Positions 1 through 9,147 of a stretch of DNA of 64,000 nt are shown in pieces. The DNA lies in assembly GCA_039821125.1 (NCBI GenBank), contig JBCBOR010000002.1, positions 62,001 through 126,000 of the forward strand, written 5' to 3'. The notes under the pieces are model-generated. The model saw only the letters and a program-made list of their open reading frames with translations. It ran no database searches and had not been told where the DNA came from. Made by a program: the position numbers and the translations under genes. Every line of letters starts with the position of its first letter. Positions within the stretch are counted from its first letter, which is position 1. Origin of the DNA: Thermohalobaculum sp039821125. GTDB lineage: Bacteria > Pseudomonadota > Alphaproteobacteria > Rhodobacterales > Rhodobacteraceae.

Positions 1-126
1 GTAGATCCAGATTCCAACGCCCAGAAACACCGGCAACCACAGCACAAAGCGGCGGCTTTCCTGTACGTAGAATTGATGGATCACCGGGGTCAGGCGCACC
101 TTGTTCGTCCGCTTTATCTGGCCCAT
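1..126 (-). CDS. comEC: ComEC/Rec2-like competence protein, N-terminal fragment
   Basis: Only the first 42 codons are present; the gene runs off the left edge. Translation from the ATG at 126 gives a basic N-terminus followed by a hydrophobic stretch (RRFVLWLPVFLGVGIWIY) that resembles the first membrane segment of ComEC/Rec2 DNA-uptake proteins. It is divergent from gltX with an 86-base gap, an arrangement common in Rhodobacterales (comEC beside gltX and gltA). The frame stays open upstream without another ATG, so a start closer to gltX through a rare codon cannot be excluded, and no good ribosome binding site precedes the ATG. The family call rests on this short segment plus synteny. Confidence 0.5.
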   Translation of the reverse strand, partial: MGQIKRTNKVRLTPVIHQFYVQESRRFVLWLPVFLGVGIWIY

Positions 127-212
127 AAAGGCCGCGCTCGCGGACCACCCCTGGTCGCGCCCAACATCAACCTCCGCTGGCGCGAGCGCAAGCGGAAAGT
201 TCGCAGGTTCCC

Positions 213-1613
213 ATGACGTCTGAGGTCGTTACGCGCTTTGCCCCATCGCCCACGGGCGATCTGCATATCGGGGGTGCGCGCACTGCTCTGTTCAACTGGT
301 TGTTCGCCCGCCATCACGGTGGCAAGTTCGTGCTGCGCATCGAGGACACGGACCGGGCCCGCTCGACCCCGGAGGCGACGGATGCGATCTTTCAGGGGCT
401 GACATGGCTGGGTCTCGACTGGGATGGCGAGGCGGTCAGCCAGTTCTCGCGCGTCGAGCGGCATGCCGAAGTTGCGCACCAGATGCTGGAGGCCGGAACC
501 GCCTACCGATGCTATTCCACAAAGGAGGAGATCGACGCGTTCCGCGAACAGGCCAAGGCGGAAAAACGCCCGCCGCTGTTCCTGTCGCCATGGCGGGACC
601 GGACGGATCACCCCGACGGCCCTTACACAATCCGCCTGAAGGCCCCGCGTGAGGGGCAGATCACGGTTGCCGATGCCGTTCAGGGGGCGGTGACGTGGGA
701 GGCGAACACTCTGGATGACCTGATCCTGCTGCGCTCGGACGGGACACCGACCTACATGCTGGCAGTGGTTGTCGACGATCACGATATGGGCGTGACCCAT
801 GTGATCCGGGGCGACGATCACCTGACGAATGCGGCTCGTCAGAGCCTGATATTCGACGCGATGGGATGGCAACGGCCGACCTTTGCTCATATCCCGCTGA
901 TCCATGGACCGGACGGCGCCAAGATGTCGAAACGGCACGGCGCGACCAGCGTGATCGAGTACCGGGACCTGGGCTACCTGCCGCAAGCGATGCGCAATTA
1001 CCTCGCGCGGCTCGGCTGGTCCCATGGCGATGACGAGTTCTTCACGGACGCACAGATGATCGACTGGTTCGGGCTGGATGCCTGTGGCAAATCTGCCGCT
1101 CGGTTCGACTTCCAGAAACTCGCCAATCTGAACGGTCAGCATATCCGGGCGGAGGGGGATGCGGCTCTGGTCGATGCCATGGCCGAACTTGCTGCGGCGC
1201 AGCAACGCCCGGCCTTCACCGACGCACAGCGTGCCAGTTTGATACAGGCGATGCCGGGACTTAAAGAACGCGTAAAGACAGTCACAGAACTGGCTGAAAT
1301 CGCATATTATATCCTCGCGGAACGCCCACTGGATTTCGATGAAAAAGCATCGAAACTGATCACATCTGACACAGTTCCGATGCTGCTCAGATTGACTGAG
1401 CGGCTGCGGAATGATACCGACTGGACCGTTGCTTCGACCGAAAAATCAGTCCGATCCTTTGCCGAGGAAGAGCAATTGAAGCTTGGCAAGGTTGCACAAC
1501 CCCTGCGTGCAGCCTTGACAGGACGGTCGGTCAGTCCGGGTGTGTTTGACGTTATGGAAACCCTTGGACGCGAAGAAACACTGGCCCGGCTTGGGGACGT
1601 GACGCAACGCTGA
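213..1613 (+). CDS. gltX: Glutamyl-tRNA synthetase
   Basis: Class I aminoacyl-tRNA synthetase of 466 residues that charges tRNA-Glu in the cytoplasm. In alphaproteobacteria lacking glutaminyl-tRNA synthetase it may also mischarge tRNA-Gln for the amidotransferase route. The first ATP-binding signature is seen as HIGG at residues 18-21 inside FAPSPTGDLHIGG. The second is KMSKR at 237-241. Length is normal for the family (about 470). It is followed after 67 bases by gltA on the same strand. Many Rhodobacterales carry two gltX copies; whether this is the discriminating or the broader enzyme cannot be told from this window. Confidence 0.96.
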   Translation: MTSEVVTRFAPSPTGDLHIGGARTALFNWLFARHHGGKFVLRIEDTDRARSTPEATDAIFQGLTWLGLDWDGEAVSQFSRVERHAEVAHQMLEAGTAYRCYSTKEEIDAFREQAKAEKRPPLFLSPWRDRTDHPDGPYTIRLKAPREGQITVADAVQGAVTWEANTLDDLILLRSDGTPTYMLAVVVDDHDMGVTHVIRGDDHLTNAARQSLIFDAMGWQRPTFAHIPLIHGPDGAKMSKRHGATSVIEYRDLGYLPQAMRNYLARLGWSHGDDEFFTDAQMIDWFGLDACGKSAARFDFQKLANLNGQHIRAEGDAALVDAMAELAAAQQRPAFTDAQRASLIQAMPGLKERVKTVTELAEIAYYILAERPLDFDEKASKLITSDTVPMLLRLTERLRNDTDWTVASTEKSVRSFAEEEQLKLGKVAQPLRAALTGRSVSPGVFDVMETLGREETLARLGDVTQR

Positions 1614-1680
1614 TGCGGCGCCCGAATGCTGGACATATGGGAGACTGCGCGGGCGTTCTGTCCCGCGGAAAGGAAGACAC

Positions 1681-2979
1681 ATGAGCGATACACCCCGCAC
1701 AGCCACCCTGACCCTCGACGGCAAGACGATCGAATTCCCGGTCTATGACGCGGTTCATGGCCCGTCCGTGATGGACATCCGGCGGCTTTATGCCGAGATG
1801 GACGTCTTCACTTATGACCCCGGTTTCACCTCGACCGGGTCGTGCAAATCCGAGATCACCTTCATCGACGGCGACAAGGGGGAGCTGCTGTACCGCGGGT
1901 ACCCGATCGATCAGCTGGCCGAGAAGAGCCACTATCTCGAGGTTTGCTACCTGCTGCTCTATGGCGAGCTTCCTACCGCCGCGCAGCTCGAGGATTTCGA
2001 GAGCCGCGTCACGAACCACACGATGCTCCACGAGCAGATGACGAATTTCTTCCGCGGGTTCCGGCGCGACGCGCACCCGATGGCGATTGTCTGCGGTGTG
2101 GTCGGTGCGATGTCGGCCTTCTATCATGACTCGACCGACATCAATGACGAATGGCAGCGTGAAGTCGCCTCGGTCCGGATGATCGCAAAACTGCCGACGA
2201 TCTGCGCCTGGGCCTACAAGTACTCCATCGGACAGCCGTTCATCTATCCGCGCAACGATCTCGATTACGCATCGAACTTCCTGCACATGTGCTTCGCCGT
2301 GCCGTGTGAAGAATACGTGGTCGACCCGATCCTGGCCCGAGCCATGGACCGGATCATGACGCTGCACGCCGATCACGAGCAGAACGCGTCGACCTCGACC
2401 GTGCGCCTGGCGGGCTCGTCCCAGGCCAACCCGTTTGCCTGTATTGCTGCGGGTGTCGCCTCGCTCTGGGGACCGGCCCATGGCGGCGCGAACCAGGCCT
2501 GTCTTGAGATGCTCAAGGAAATCGCGACGCCGGACCGCGTCGACGAATACGTCCTCAAGGCGCAGGACAAAAACGACAGCTTCCGGCTGATGGGCTTCGG
2601 TCACCGGGTCTACAAGAACTATGACCCGCGCGCGACCGTGATGCAGCAGACCGCGAAGGAGGTGCTGGAACTGCTGGGGGTCGAGGACAATCCGATCCTG
2701 CAGGTCGCCCAGGCGCTGGAGAAACGCGCGCTGGAGGATGAGTATTTCATCTCGAAGAAGCTTTATCCGAATGTCGACTTCTACTCGGGCATCATTCTCG
2801 AGGCGATGGGCTTCCCGACCTCGATGTTTACCCCGATCTTCGCGCTCAGCCGTACGGTGGGCTGGATCGCCCAGTGGAAAGAGATGATTGAGGACGGCGA
2901 ACAGAAGATTGGCCGGCCGCGCCAGCTCTATGTCGGTGCGCAGATGCGTGACTACACGAATGTGGAGACTCGCGGCTGA
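1681..2979 (+). CDS. gltA: Citrate synthase (type II)
   Basis: Condenses oxaloacetate and acetyl-CoA to citrate at the entry of the TCA cycle. The 432-residue length matches hexameric Gram-negative type II enzymes. The three catalytic residues known from E. coli are visible at equivalent places: His267 in GPAHGGANQ, His308 in GFGHRVYKN and Asp366 in NVDFYSG. A purine-rich AAGGAAG lies just before the ATG. It ends upstream of a strong rho-independent terminator, so the gltX-gltA transcript probably stops there. Confidence 0.97.
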   Translation: MSDTPRTATLTLDGKTIEFPVYDAVHGPSVMDIRRLYAEMDVFTYDPGFTSTGSCKSEITFIDGDKGELLYRGYPIDQLAEKSHYLEVCYLLLYGELPTAAQLEDFESRVTNHTMLHEQMTNFFRGFRRDAHPMAIVCGVVGAMSAFYHDSTDINDEWQREVASVRMIAKLPTICAWAYKYSIGQPFIYPRNDLDYASNFLHMCFAVPCEEYVVDPILARAMDRIMTLHADHEQNASTSTVRLAGSSQANPFACIAAGVASLWGPAHGGANQACLEMLKEIATPDRVDEYVLKAQDKNDSFRLMGFGHRVYKNYDPRATVMQQTAKEVLELLGVEDNPILQVAQALEKRALEDEYFISKKLYPNVDFYSGIILEAMGFPTSMFTPIFALSRTVGWIAQWKEMIEDGEQKIGRPRQLYVGAQMRDYTNVETRG

Positions 2980-3030
2980 ACGCGCACGCATAGCGCGATC
3001 CGACCTGCACGAAAAAACCTGACAATTGCG

Positions 3031-3066
3031 CACCGCCCGGTCTTGGAGACCGGGCGGTGTCTTTTT
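3031..3066 (+). terminator. Rho-independent terminator after gltA
   Basis: A perfect 13-bp stem (CACCGCCCGGTCT / AGACCGGGCGGTG) with a 3-base loop is followed directly by TCTTTTTA. It sits 51 bases after the gltA stop codon and 43 bases before the start of the next gene, so it should separate gltA from the L,D-transpeptidase gene. Confidence 0.93.
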
Positions 3067-3109
3067 ATCTTCATGGGATGACGTCGTCGGGTCTTTCAGC
3101 AGGTGTCTC

Positions 3110-3640
3110 ATGAACCGTCTTCTGCGCCCCCTTATCTGGGCGGTGACAGCCGTTGCAATCGGCGCTGCGATTGGCTTCTTCACCTCGGCCAAGGCAGATC
3201 CGCCTCCGCTGCGCCCCGTCTCCGAGCGCGCGGACATGGTGCTGATCGAGAAAGCCGACCGCCGTCTGACCTTGCTGCGCGGCGGCGAGGCGATCGGAAC
3301 CTATGACATTGCGCTTGGCTTCGCGCCGGAGGGCGACAAGGCCCGCGAAGGCGATGGCCGGACACCAGAGGGGCGCTACAAGATCGACCGGCGCAACGAT
3401 CGCTCGTCCTTCACGCTGTCGCTTGGTATCGACTATCCCCGTCCGGATCAGCGTGCCCGCGCCAAGGCCGAGGGACGTGATCCCGGCGGAGACATCTTCA
3501 TCCATGGCCAGCCCAACGGATATCCGGGCTCGAAGATCCGTGGCGACTGGACCCATGGCTGCGCTGCCGTGACGAATGCCGAGATGCGTGAGATATGGTC
3601 CCGCGTCGCCATTGGAACCGCGGTCGAAATCAGGCCCTGA
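3110..3640 (+). CDS. YkuD-type L,D-transpeptidase, secreted or membrane-anchored
   Basis: A 176-residue protein with an N-terminal hydrophobic segment (about residues 9-28) ending in SAKA, either a signal peptide or an anchor, so the domain acts in the periplasm on peptidoglycan. The YkuD domain is recognised from IFIHG (His132) and the active-site block DWTHGCAAVTN with the nucleophile Cys151. The THGC-A form is closer to the YafK/ErfK branch than to classical SHGCVR enzymes, so cross-linking, lipoprotein attachment or hydrolysis of such bonds are all possible. The ATG at 3110 is preferred over upstream in-frame starts because it places the signal segment at the N-terminus. Confidence 0.85.
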   Translation: MNRLLRPLIWAVTAVAIGAAIGFFTSAKADPPPLRPVSERADMVLIEKADRRLTLLRGGEAIGTYDIALGFAPEGDKAREGDGRTPEGRYKIDRRNDRSSFTLSLGIDYPRPDQRARAKAEGRDPGGDIFIHGQPNGYPGSKIRGDWTHGCAAVTNAEMREIWSRVAIGTAVEIRP

Positions 3641-3698
3641 TGCCCCTGCGGGCGCCCGCCACATTGGTCATATGCATCAACGGCCTATACTGCCTGAC

Positions 3699-5045
3699 AT
3701 GAATGCTCTGGTCCCCCATATCGAACCGCATATGCGCCCGCTGACCATGATGCAGTCGCTGAAGGCGGCGCGGCGCAACGTGCTCGAGATCATACCCGCC
3801 ATCTGCTATCTGCAGCCGATGATCTCGGGCCGGATGGGCACGCGCTGGCACATGGTGCAGGACCCGACGGTCAACAAACGAGTCTTTCTCGACAACGCAG
3901 CAGCCTATCCGAAATCCGAGGTGATGAACCGGATGCTGCGACCGGCGGTCGGGAATTCGCTGTTCACCTCGGAAGGCGCGGAGTGGCGTTGGCAGCGCCG
4001 GGCGGTTGCGCCCGTGTTCGCGCAGCGCAACGTCGTGGCCCTGTCGCCTGTTATGACCGCAACTGCCGAGCGCGCCTGCGCTCGCATCGCCGGCAATGGT
4101 CCGCACGAAATGGTCGCCGAGATGATGTCAGCCACCTTCGATGTGATCTGCGAGGTGGCCCTGTCCGGTCGGGAGCATTTCGACGCCGAGGTCTATGGCG
4201 CGGCCATCACCCGGTATTTCGAGACAGCGGGCAAAGCCTCGCTGCTCGATTTCCTGCATTTCCCGGAATGGGTGCCCCGCCCCGGCGCCATCATGGGTCG
4301 CGGCGCGACCAAAACCATGCACGATATGGTCACCGAAGCCATCGACGCCCGGCGCGCCGTGGCGCCCGGCGGCGCGGACGATCTGCTTGACCACATGCTG
4401 GCGGCGACAGATCCCGAGACCGGACGTCAGATGACGCCTGAGGAGCTGCTCCACAACATGCAGTTCTTCATCGTCGCGGGACACGAGACGACCGCACTTG
4501 CGCTGGCCTGGTCGCTTTATCTTCTGGCCGCGCACCCACACCTGATGGAGCATGCCGGGGACGAAGCGCGCCGCGTGCTTGGTGACCGGCCAGCGGGTGC
4601 CGAAGATCTCGACGCGATGCCCTACGCGAAACAGGTGCTGGAGGAAGCGATGCGCCTCTACCCGCCGGTGGGGTTGCTTGCGCGGAATGTGATCGAGCCG
4701 GATGTCCTTGGCGGGCGCGAGGTTCTGCCGAACGACACGGTGTTCCTGGCCATCTATGCGCTGCACCGGCACGAGATGTGGTGGGATCGTCCGAATGACT
4801 TTGACCCGGACAATTTTGCGCCGGACGCGGTGAAGGCCCGCCACAGATATCTCTACCTGCCGTTCGGTGCCGGACCGCGCGTCTGCGTCGGCGCAAACTT
4901 TGCGATGATGCAGGCACAGATCATCCTGTGCACCCTGCTCGCGCGGTATCGCTTTGCCCTGACAGATCATCCGCCCCCTGTCCCGACCATGAGCATGACG
5001 ATCCGGCCAGAGCCCGGTGTCTGGTTGTCCGCGACGCCGGTTTGA
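3699..5045 (+). CDS. Cytochrome P450
   Basis: Haem-thiolate monooxygenase of 448 residues, soluble (no N-terminal membrane segment). The I-helix oxygen-activation motif GHETT is at 261-265, the K-helix ExxR is seen as EEAMR, and the haem-binding loop FGAGPRVCVG carries the axial Cys396. The N-terminal half is typical of bacterial P450s related to eukaryotic-type CYP families. An ATG at 3672 would add nine residues; neither start has a clear ribosome binding site. No ferredoxin or ferredoxin reductase gene lies next to it, so the redox partner is elsewhere. The substrate cannot be inferred. Confidence 0.93.
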   Translation: MNALVPHIEPHMRPLTMMQSLKAARRNVLEIIPAICYLQPMISGRMGTRWHMVQDPTVNKRVFLDNAAAYPKSEVMNRMLRPAVGNSLFTSEGAEWRWQRRAVAPVFAQRNVVALSPVMTATAERACARIAGNGPHEMVAEMMSATFDVICEVALSGREHFDAEVYGAAITRYFETAGKASLLDFLHFPEWVPRPGAIMGRGATKTMHDMVTEAIDARRAVAPGGADDLLDHMLAATDPETGRQMTPEELLHNMQFFIVAGHETTALALAWSLYLLAAHPHLMEHAGDEARRVLGDRPAGAEDLDAMPYAKQVLEEAMRLYPPVGLLARNVIEPDVLGGREVLPNDTVFLAIYALHRHEMWWDRPNDFDPDNFAPDAVKARHRYLYLPFGAGPRVCVGANFAMMQAQIILCTLLARYRFALTDHPPPVPTMSMTIRPEPGVWLSATPV

Positions 5046-5162
5046 CGCCGTGCCGACAGGCGCTGGTTCATCAGAGCTATTTTAAGATCACATAAGCAGA
5101 ATTGATCCCCAGACGCCGTTTTCGAGTGGGGGATTCCTGTGGCCTGCTGTACGAGGGGATCG

Positions 5163-6374
5163 ATGACGGACGCTGTGTATTCCCCTCCGCACCATGATGA
5201 CGGCCGCGCCAAGCGTGCGGTGGCAATCCTTGTCTGGGCACATTCCATCCTCGGTGCGCAGATGCCCGTGCACTTCATTCTGGGCGGACTGGCCGGGCAG
5301 ATGCTGGCGGCGGATCCGGCCTGGGCGACATTGCCGATCTCGGTCACGGTCTTTGGATCGATGTGTGCGGCCCCAATTCTCTCGACGATCATGGGACGGT
5401 TCGGGAGGCGCACCGGCTTCATCATCGGTGCGCTGTCCGGGGCCACGGGCGCGGGACTGGCCGCCTATGGCATCAGCGAGAAAAGCTTCGCCCTGCTTGT
5501 CGGCGGGTCGTACCTGATCGGCATCTACATGTCGGCCCATGGCTTCTACAGGTTTGCCGCTGCCGACAGTGCCTCGGCCGAGTTTCGGCCAAAGGCGATC
5601 TCCTGGGTGATGGCCGGCGGTCTGGTCGCGGCCCTGCTGGGCCCGGAACTGGTCAAGCAGTTCAAGGACTGGATGGAGCCTGTCCCCTTTGCCGGGGGCT
5701 ACAAGGTGCTGGTCTTCGTCAACCTAATCGGCATGATCCCGCTGTTCTTTCTGGATTTGCCCCGCCAGCCACGCCCGGCAAAAGGCGAGCGTTCGGGCCG
5801 ACCCTGGCGCGAGATCCTGTCGAACCGCACCGTCGTGGTCGCGATGATTTGCGCGATGATCTCGTATGCGTTGATGAACCTCGTAATGACCTCGACCCCG
5901 CTGGCGATGATCGCGTGCGGGTTCGTCACAGACGACGCGGCCGAGATCGTGCGCATCCACGTCGTGATGATGTTCCTGCCAAGTTTCTTCACCGGCCCGT
6001 TGATCGTGCGCTATGGCGCGCCGCGGATCATTTCGATCGGACTGGTGGCGCTGGCGGCATGTTCGGTGGTGGCGATCATGGGGATCAGTTTCACCCATTT
6101 CGGGATCGCGCTGGGACTGCTGGGCATTGGCTGGAACTTCGGCTTCATCGGCGCGACCGCGCTGTTGGCCGGGGCGCACCTGCCCGAGGAACGGGCCCGC
6201 GTTCAGGGCCTGAACGATTTTCTGGTCTTCGGGCTTGTGACCATTGCTTCGCTCAGCTCTGGCGCGCTTATGGCATCGATCGGGTGGGAGGCAGTCAATG
6301 TTGCAATGCTGCCGTTCCTGACCGTGGCGGCATTGGCACTGGCATGGCTGATGATGGCAGGAGGAAGGCGGTAA
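5163..6374 (+). CDS. Major facilitator superfamily transporter (BCD-like/permease)
   Basis: A 403-residue integral membrane protein with about twelve hydrophobic segments. After the second segment there is an MFS loop with basic residues (GRFGRRTGF, near residues 78-86). There is a long central cytoplasmic loop rich in Arg and Lys (residues about 200-215) between the two six-helix halves. It probably exports or imports a small solute, but nothing here identifies it. The ATG at 5163 gives a short polar N-terminus before helix 1; an earlier in-frame start at 5139 would add eight residues. It stands alone between the P450 gene and the convergent bamE gene. Confidence 0.82.
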   Translation: MTDAVYSPPHHDDGRAKRAVAILVWAHSILGAQMPVHFILGGLAGQMLAADPAWATLPISVTVFGSMCAAPILSTIMGRFGRRTGFIIGALSGATGAGLAAYGISEKSFALLVGGSYLIGIYMSAHGFYRFAAADSASAEFRPKAISWVMAGGLVAALLGPELVKQFKDWMEPVPFAGGYKVLVFVNLIGMIPLFFLDLPRQPRPAKGERSGRPWREILSNRTVVVAMICAMISYALMNLVMTSTPLAMIACGFVTDDAAEIVRIHVVMMFLPSFFTGPLIVRYGAPRIISIGLVALAACSVVAIMGISFTHFGIALGLLGIGWNFGFIGATALLAGAHLPEERARVQGLNDFLVFGLVTIASLSSGALMASIGWEAVNVAMLPFLTVAALALAWLMMAGGRR

Positions 6375-6438
6375 CCGCCCCAAGCCGAAAACCGCCTAGA
6401 TCACTGTCCGAAAGCGGGACAAATGGCGCTTTGCTGGA

Positions 6439-6903
6439 TCAGTTGTCGCTGAGCGCGCCGGACAGAACACCGCCGACATTGCTGAACGCCTGCTCGAGGA
6501 TCGTGAGCTGTCGACCGTAGGTTGGCGTCGTGTTCGTCTCGAGATCGACGATTTTCCCATCCTCGAGCCCGTACTCGTTCACCGATGCGACCCTGTCCTC
6601 GGCATCGAAGGTGATCGCGACGACCCGGCGGTCGATGACCTTCGGCTCGTTATAGGTGTAGTGCTCGATCTGCGTGCTGACATAATACCAGCCTTCGTCG
6701 GTGAAGATCCCGGCGCTGACCGGACGGCCAACCTTGCGCCGGACCGAGCCGCGCGTGTCCTGGCCGACACGGATCTGCTCAAGTTCTTCAGCGACCGGCG
6801 CATAGCCGTGATTCCGGACATCGGCGGCACAGGATGCCAGCATGAGGCACGCTGTCCCGACAGTCGTAGACACGAAGGCTTTCCGCAAACCTGTGCGTTG
6901 CAT
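6439..6903 (-). CDS. bamE: Outer membrane assembly lipoprotein BamE (SmpA/OmlA family)
   Basis: A 154-residue lipoprotein. The signal segment ends in a lipobox LASC with the lipidated Cys25. The SmpA/OmlA fold follows, with the typical start of the domain (IRVGQDTRGSVRRKVGRP) and a strand-rich centre that includes WYYVST and TYNEPKVIDRRVVAI. BamE is a small accessory lipoprotein of the BAM complex that folds beta-barrel proteins into the outer membrane. It is divergent from the DUF177 gene, with a 125-base region between them, as in many Rhodobacterales. Starts further upstream exist in frame but would bury the lipoprotein signal. Confidence 0.88.
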   Translation of the reverse strand: MQRTGLRKAFVSTTVGTACLMLASCAADVRNHGYAPVAEELEQIRVGQDTRGSVRRKVGRPVSAGIFTDEGWYYVSTQIEHYTYNEPKVIDRRVVAITFDAEDRVASVNEYGLEDGKIVDLETNTTPTYGRQLTILEQAFSNVGGVLSGALSDN

Positions 6904-7028
6904 CGCCGTCACCCTCAATCTGCCTGTTTTCTTTCTTTTGAAGTACAATGTCAGCGGTTCAAATTCAAGCAAGGCTGGCTTATGTACCGCCGCGGGCCAG
7001 AAAGCGTGAAAGCGAGTGTAGGGCAGTG

Positions 7029-7595
7029 ATGAAACCAACAGATCTGGCACCTGCCCCCTTTCAGCGTCCGATCGAGGTCGAGAGCCTCTCGGCTGCGCGC
7101 CCGAAACCCTTCGATCTTGTGGCAGATGCCGAGGCGCGGGCTGAGATCGCGGCCTTTCTGGGCCTGCCACGGCTGGATGCGTTGCGCATGAAGGGCGAGA
7201 TCAACGCTGCGGGCCGCGACCGTTGGCGCCTCACGGCCCGGCTCACGGCAGAGCTTTGTCAGACTTGCGTCGTGTCACTCTCGGATGTCAGCGAGTCGAT
7301 CGACGAGGATATCGTCCGAGATTTCATTCCGGCCGAGGATGTCAGCGCCCTGGAGGGCACCGATCTCGATCTTGCGGACGAGGATGATCCCGATCCTTAT
7401 GAACGCGTGATCGATCCCGGTATTGTTGCAATCGAGTGCCTTGCCCTTGCGCTTGATCCCTACCCCCGTGCCCCGGGAGCGGAGGTTACTGTCTCGGCCG
7501 TTGCAGCGCCGGGCGTTGCCCCCCTCAAGGACGACGACCTGAAACCCTTTGCCGGTCTGGCGGCGCTAAAGGACAAGATGACCCGGGGCGGCTAG
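7029..7595 (+). CDS. DUF177 (YceD) family protein
   Basis: A 188-residue cytoplasmic protein of the DUF177/YceD family, which almost always sits directly before rpmF, as here. YceD proteins are linked to 23S rRNA metabolism and ribosome assembly in plants and bacteria. The conserved central strand block RLTAELCQTCVVSL contains Cys77 and Cys80, and the acidic tail (EDDPDPYE) is also typical. The ATG at 7029 gives the normal length; earlier in-frame codons would add a non-conserved extension. The 190-base gap to rpmF leaves room for a separate rpmF promoter. Confidence 0.85.
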   Translation: MKPTDLAPAPFQRPIEVESLSAARPKPFDLVADAEARAEIAAFLGLPRLDALRMKGEINAAGRDRWRLTARLTAELCQTCVVSLSDVSESIDEDIVRDFIPAEDVSALEGTDLDLADEDDPDPYERVIDPGIVAIECLALALDPYPRAPGAEVTVSAVAAPGVAPLKDDDLKPFAGLAALKDKMTRGG

Positions 7596-7784
7596 GCCAT
7601 GCCGTGTGAAATTCGCGCCGTGGCTGAAAAAGAGGTTGCCCTGCGATAAAATCAGAGTATTTTCCGCGTCTCTCTTTAGAGATGTCTTTTTTGTGTCGGC
7701 GCGAAGCGTTGCGTCGGCATTGGTCAAAGTGCCGGGCCCATGCAGCCGCCGGACGCGGCGCAGCCCAGTGAACAGAGGTGGATC

Positions 7785-7991
7785 ATGGCTGTCCAACAAA
7801 ACCGGGTTACCCGCTCCAAGCGCAACATGCGCCGCTCGCATGACGCGCTGTCCGCGACCGCGGCCTCTGAATGCCCGAACTGCGGCGAGCTGAAACTGCC
7901 GCACCATGTTTGCGGTGCGTGCGGTTACTACCGCGATCGCGAAGTCATCGCACAGGCGGACGAGATCGATCTCGAGGACGACGCGGCCTGA
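7785..7991 (+). CDS. rpmF: 50S ribosomal protein L32
   Basis: A 68-residue basic protein with the invariant L32 start MAVQQNRVTRSKR and a zinc-ribbon: Cys30, Cys33, Cys43 and Cys46 (CPNC and CGAC). It belongs to the large ribosomal subunit. An AGAGGTGG ribosome binding site precedes the ATG. It sits between the DUF177 gene and plsX, the widespread bacterial arrangement that ties ribosome and membrane lipid synthesis. Confidence 0.97.
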   Translation: MAVQQNRVTRSKRNMRRSHDALSATAASECPNCGELKLPHHVCGACGYYRDREVIAQADEIDLEDDAA

Positions 7992-8064
7992 CCTGGGCCC
8001 GCACCGCCTACTTCTTTTCGGCGCTTAGAATGGCGCCGCGCCCTGACGTGAGGCAGAACGCACG

Positions 8065-9147
8065 ATGACCGCCGGTACCGTCATATCCGTCGATGTGATG
8101 GGCGGTGATCGTGGACCACGTTCCTCTATCGCTGGCCTGTCGCGCGCAAATCGTGAAAATCCGGACCTGCGCTTTGTGCTGCACGGCGATGCAGAAGCGA
8201 TCAACAAACTGCTGATCAAACGCCCGAAGCTTCGCGAGGTGTGCGACATCCGGCACGCGGAAGACGTTGTTCCGATGGACGAGAAACCGTCCCGTGCGCT
8301 TCGGCAAGGGCGCAAAAGTTCTCTCTGGCAAGCTTTGCAGTGTGTGGCTGACGGCGATGCGAAGGTCGCGTTATCGGGCGGCAACACCGGGGCGATCGTC
8401 GCAATGGCCATGATGGCGCTGCGCAAGGCCCCCGGCGTAGACCGCCCCGCCATCGGCATCCTCTGGCCCAGTCAAAACCCGGGCGGTTTCAACGTGATGC
8501 TGGATGTCGGCGCCGATGTGCGCGCCGATGCCGACAGCCTGTTGCAGTTTGCCGTGATGGGCAGCGTCTACTCTCGCCTTGTGGTCGGAATCGAAAAGCC
8601 CCGGGTCGGCATTCTGAACGTCGGCTCCGAGGATATGAAGGGGCGCCCGGAACTCTATGATGCCAAAGTGCTTCTCGACGCCGCCAAGCACGATGATGCT
8701 CTGGATTTCAACTTTGTCGGATTCGTCGAAGGCCCCGATATCCTCAGTGATAATGTGGATGTGATTGTGACCGACGGATTTACGGGCAATATAGCGATGA
8801 AAGCATCCGAGGGCACTGCTGCCTTCATCCGTCAGACACTCAAGGATGCGTTCAGCCATTCGATCCTGTCACGGCTCGGCTCGCTGTTCGCACTCACCTC
8901 GCTAAGGCGACTGAAAATGCGCATCGATCCACGCCGCGCGAATGGCGGCGTCTTTCTTGGCCTGAACGGCGCGGTCGTGAAAAGCCATGGCAGTGCCGAT
9001 GCGGTCGGGTTTTCCTCGGCCGTGCACCTCGCAGCAAAGATGGCGGCAGGCGATTTGCCCGCTTTGGTAACGCAACAATTGTCGCGATTTGACATGGAGC
9101 ACCTCTCCGAACGGGCCCGGCTTGCTGCTGGGGCAGCCCAGAAATGA
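8065..9147 (+). CDS. plsX: Phosphate acyltransferase PlsX
   Basis: A 360-residue enzyme that makes acyl-phosphate from acyl-ACP for the first acylation of glycerol-3-phosphate in phospholipid synthesis; it is peripheral on the inner membrane. The family start VDVMGGDRGP is present, as are SGGNTGAIVAMAMM and the region VIVTDGFTGNIAMK. It overlaps fabH by four bases (ATGA), indicating translational coupling in the fatty acid and phospholipid operon. Confidence 0.96.
   Translation: MTAGTVISVDVMGGDRGPRSSIAGLSRANRENPDLRFVLHGDAEAINKLLIKRPKLREVCDIRHAEDVVPMDEKPSRALRQGRKSSLWQALQCVADGDAKVALSGGNTGAIVAMAMMALRKAPGVDRPAIGILWPSQNPGGFNVMLDVGADVRADADSLLQFAVMGSVYSRLVVGIEKPRVGILNVGSEDMKGRPELYDAKVLLDAAKHDDALDFNFVGFVEGPDILSDNVDVIVTDGFTGNIAMKASEGTAAFIRQTLKDAFSHSILSRLGSLFALTSLRRLKMRIDPRRANGGVFLGLNGAVVKSHGSADAVGFSSAVHLAAKMAAGDLPALVTQQLSRFDMEHLSERARLAAGAAQK

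Noticed and set aside
114..1205. A 363-codon open frame antisense to gltX
   Set aside because: It is a GC-rich mirror of a clearly coding gene; the product is Arg/Gln/His-rich with no recognisable domain, whereas the plus strand encodes a full GltX.
1552..3237. A 561-codon open frame antisense to gltA
   Set aside because: It crosses gltA, its terminator and the start of the next gene; composition is typical of an antisense shadow.
7596..7784. Short open frames in the DUF177-rpmF gap
   Set aside because: No ribosome binding site and no coding bias; the stretch more likely holds the rpmF promoter and leader. A weak hairpin before TTTTTT near 7670-7690 was not strong enough to call a terminator.
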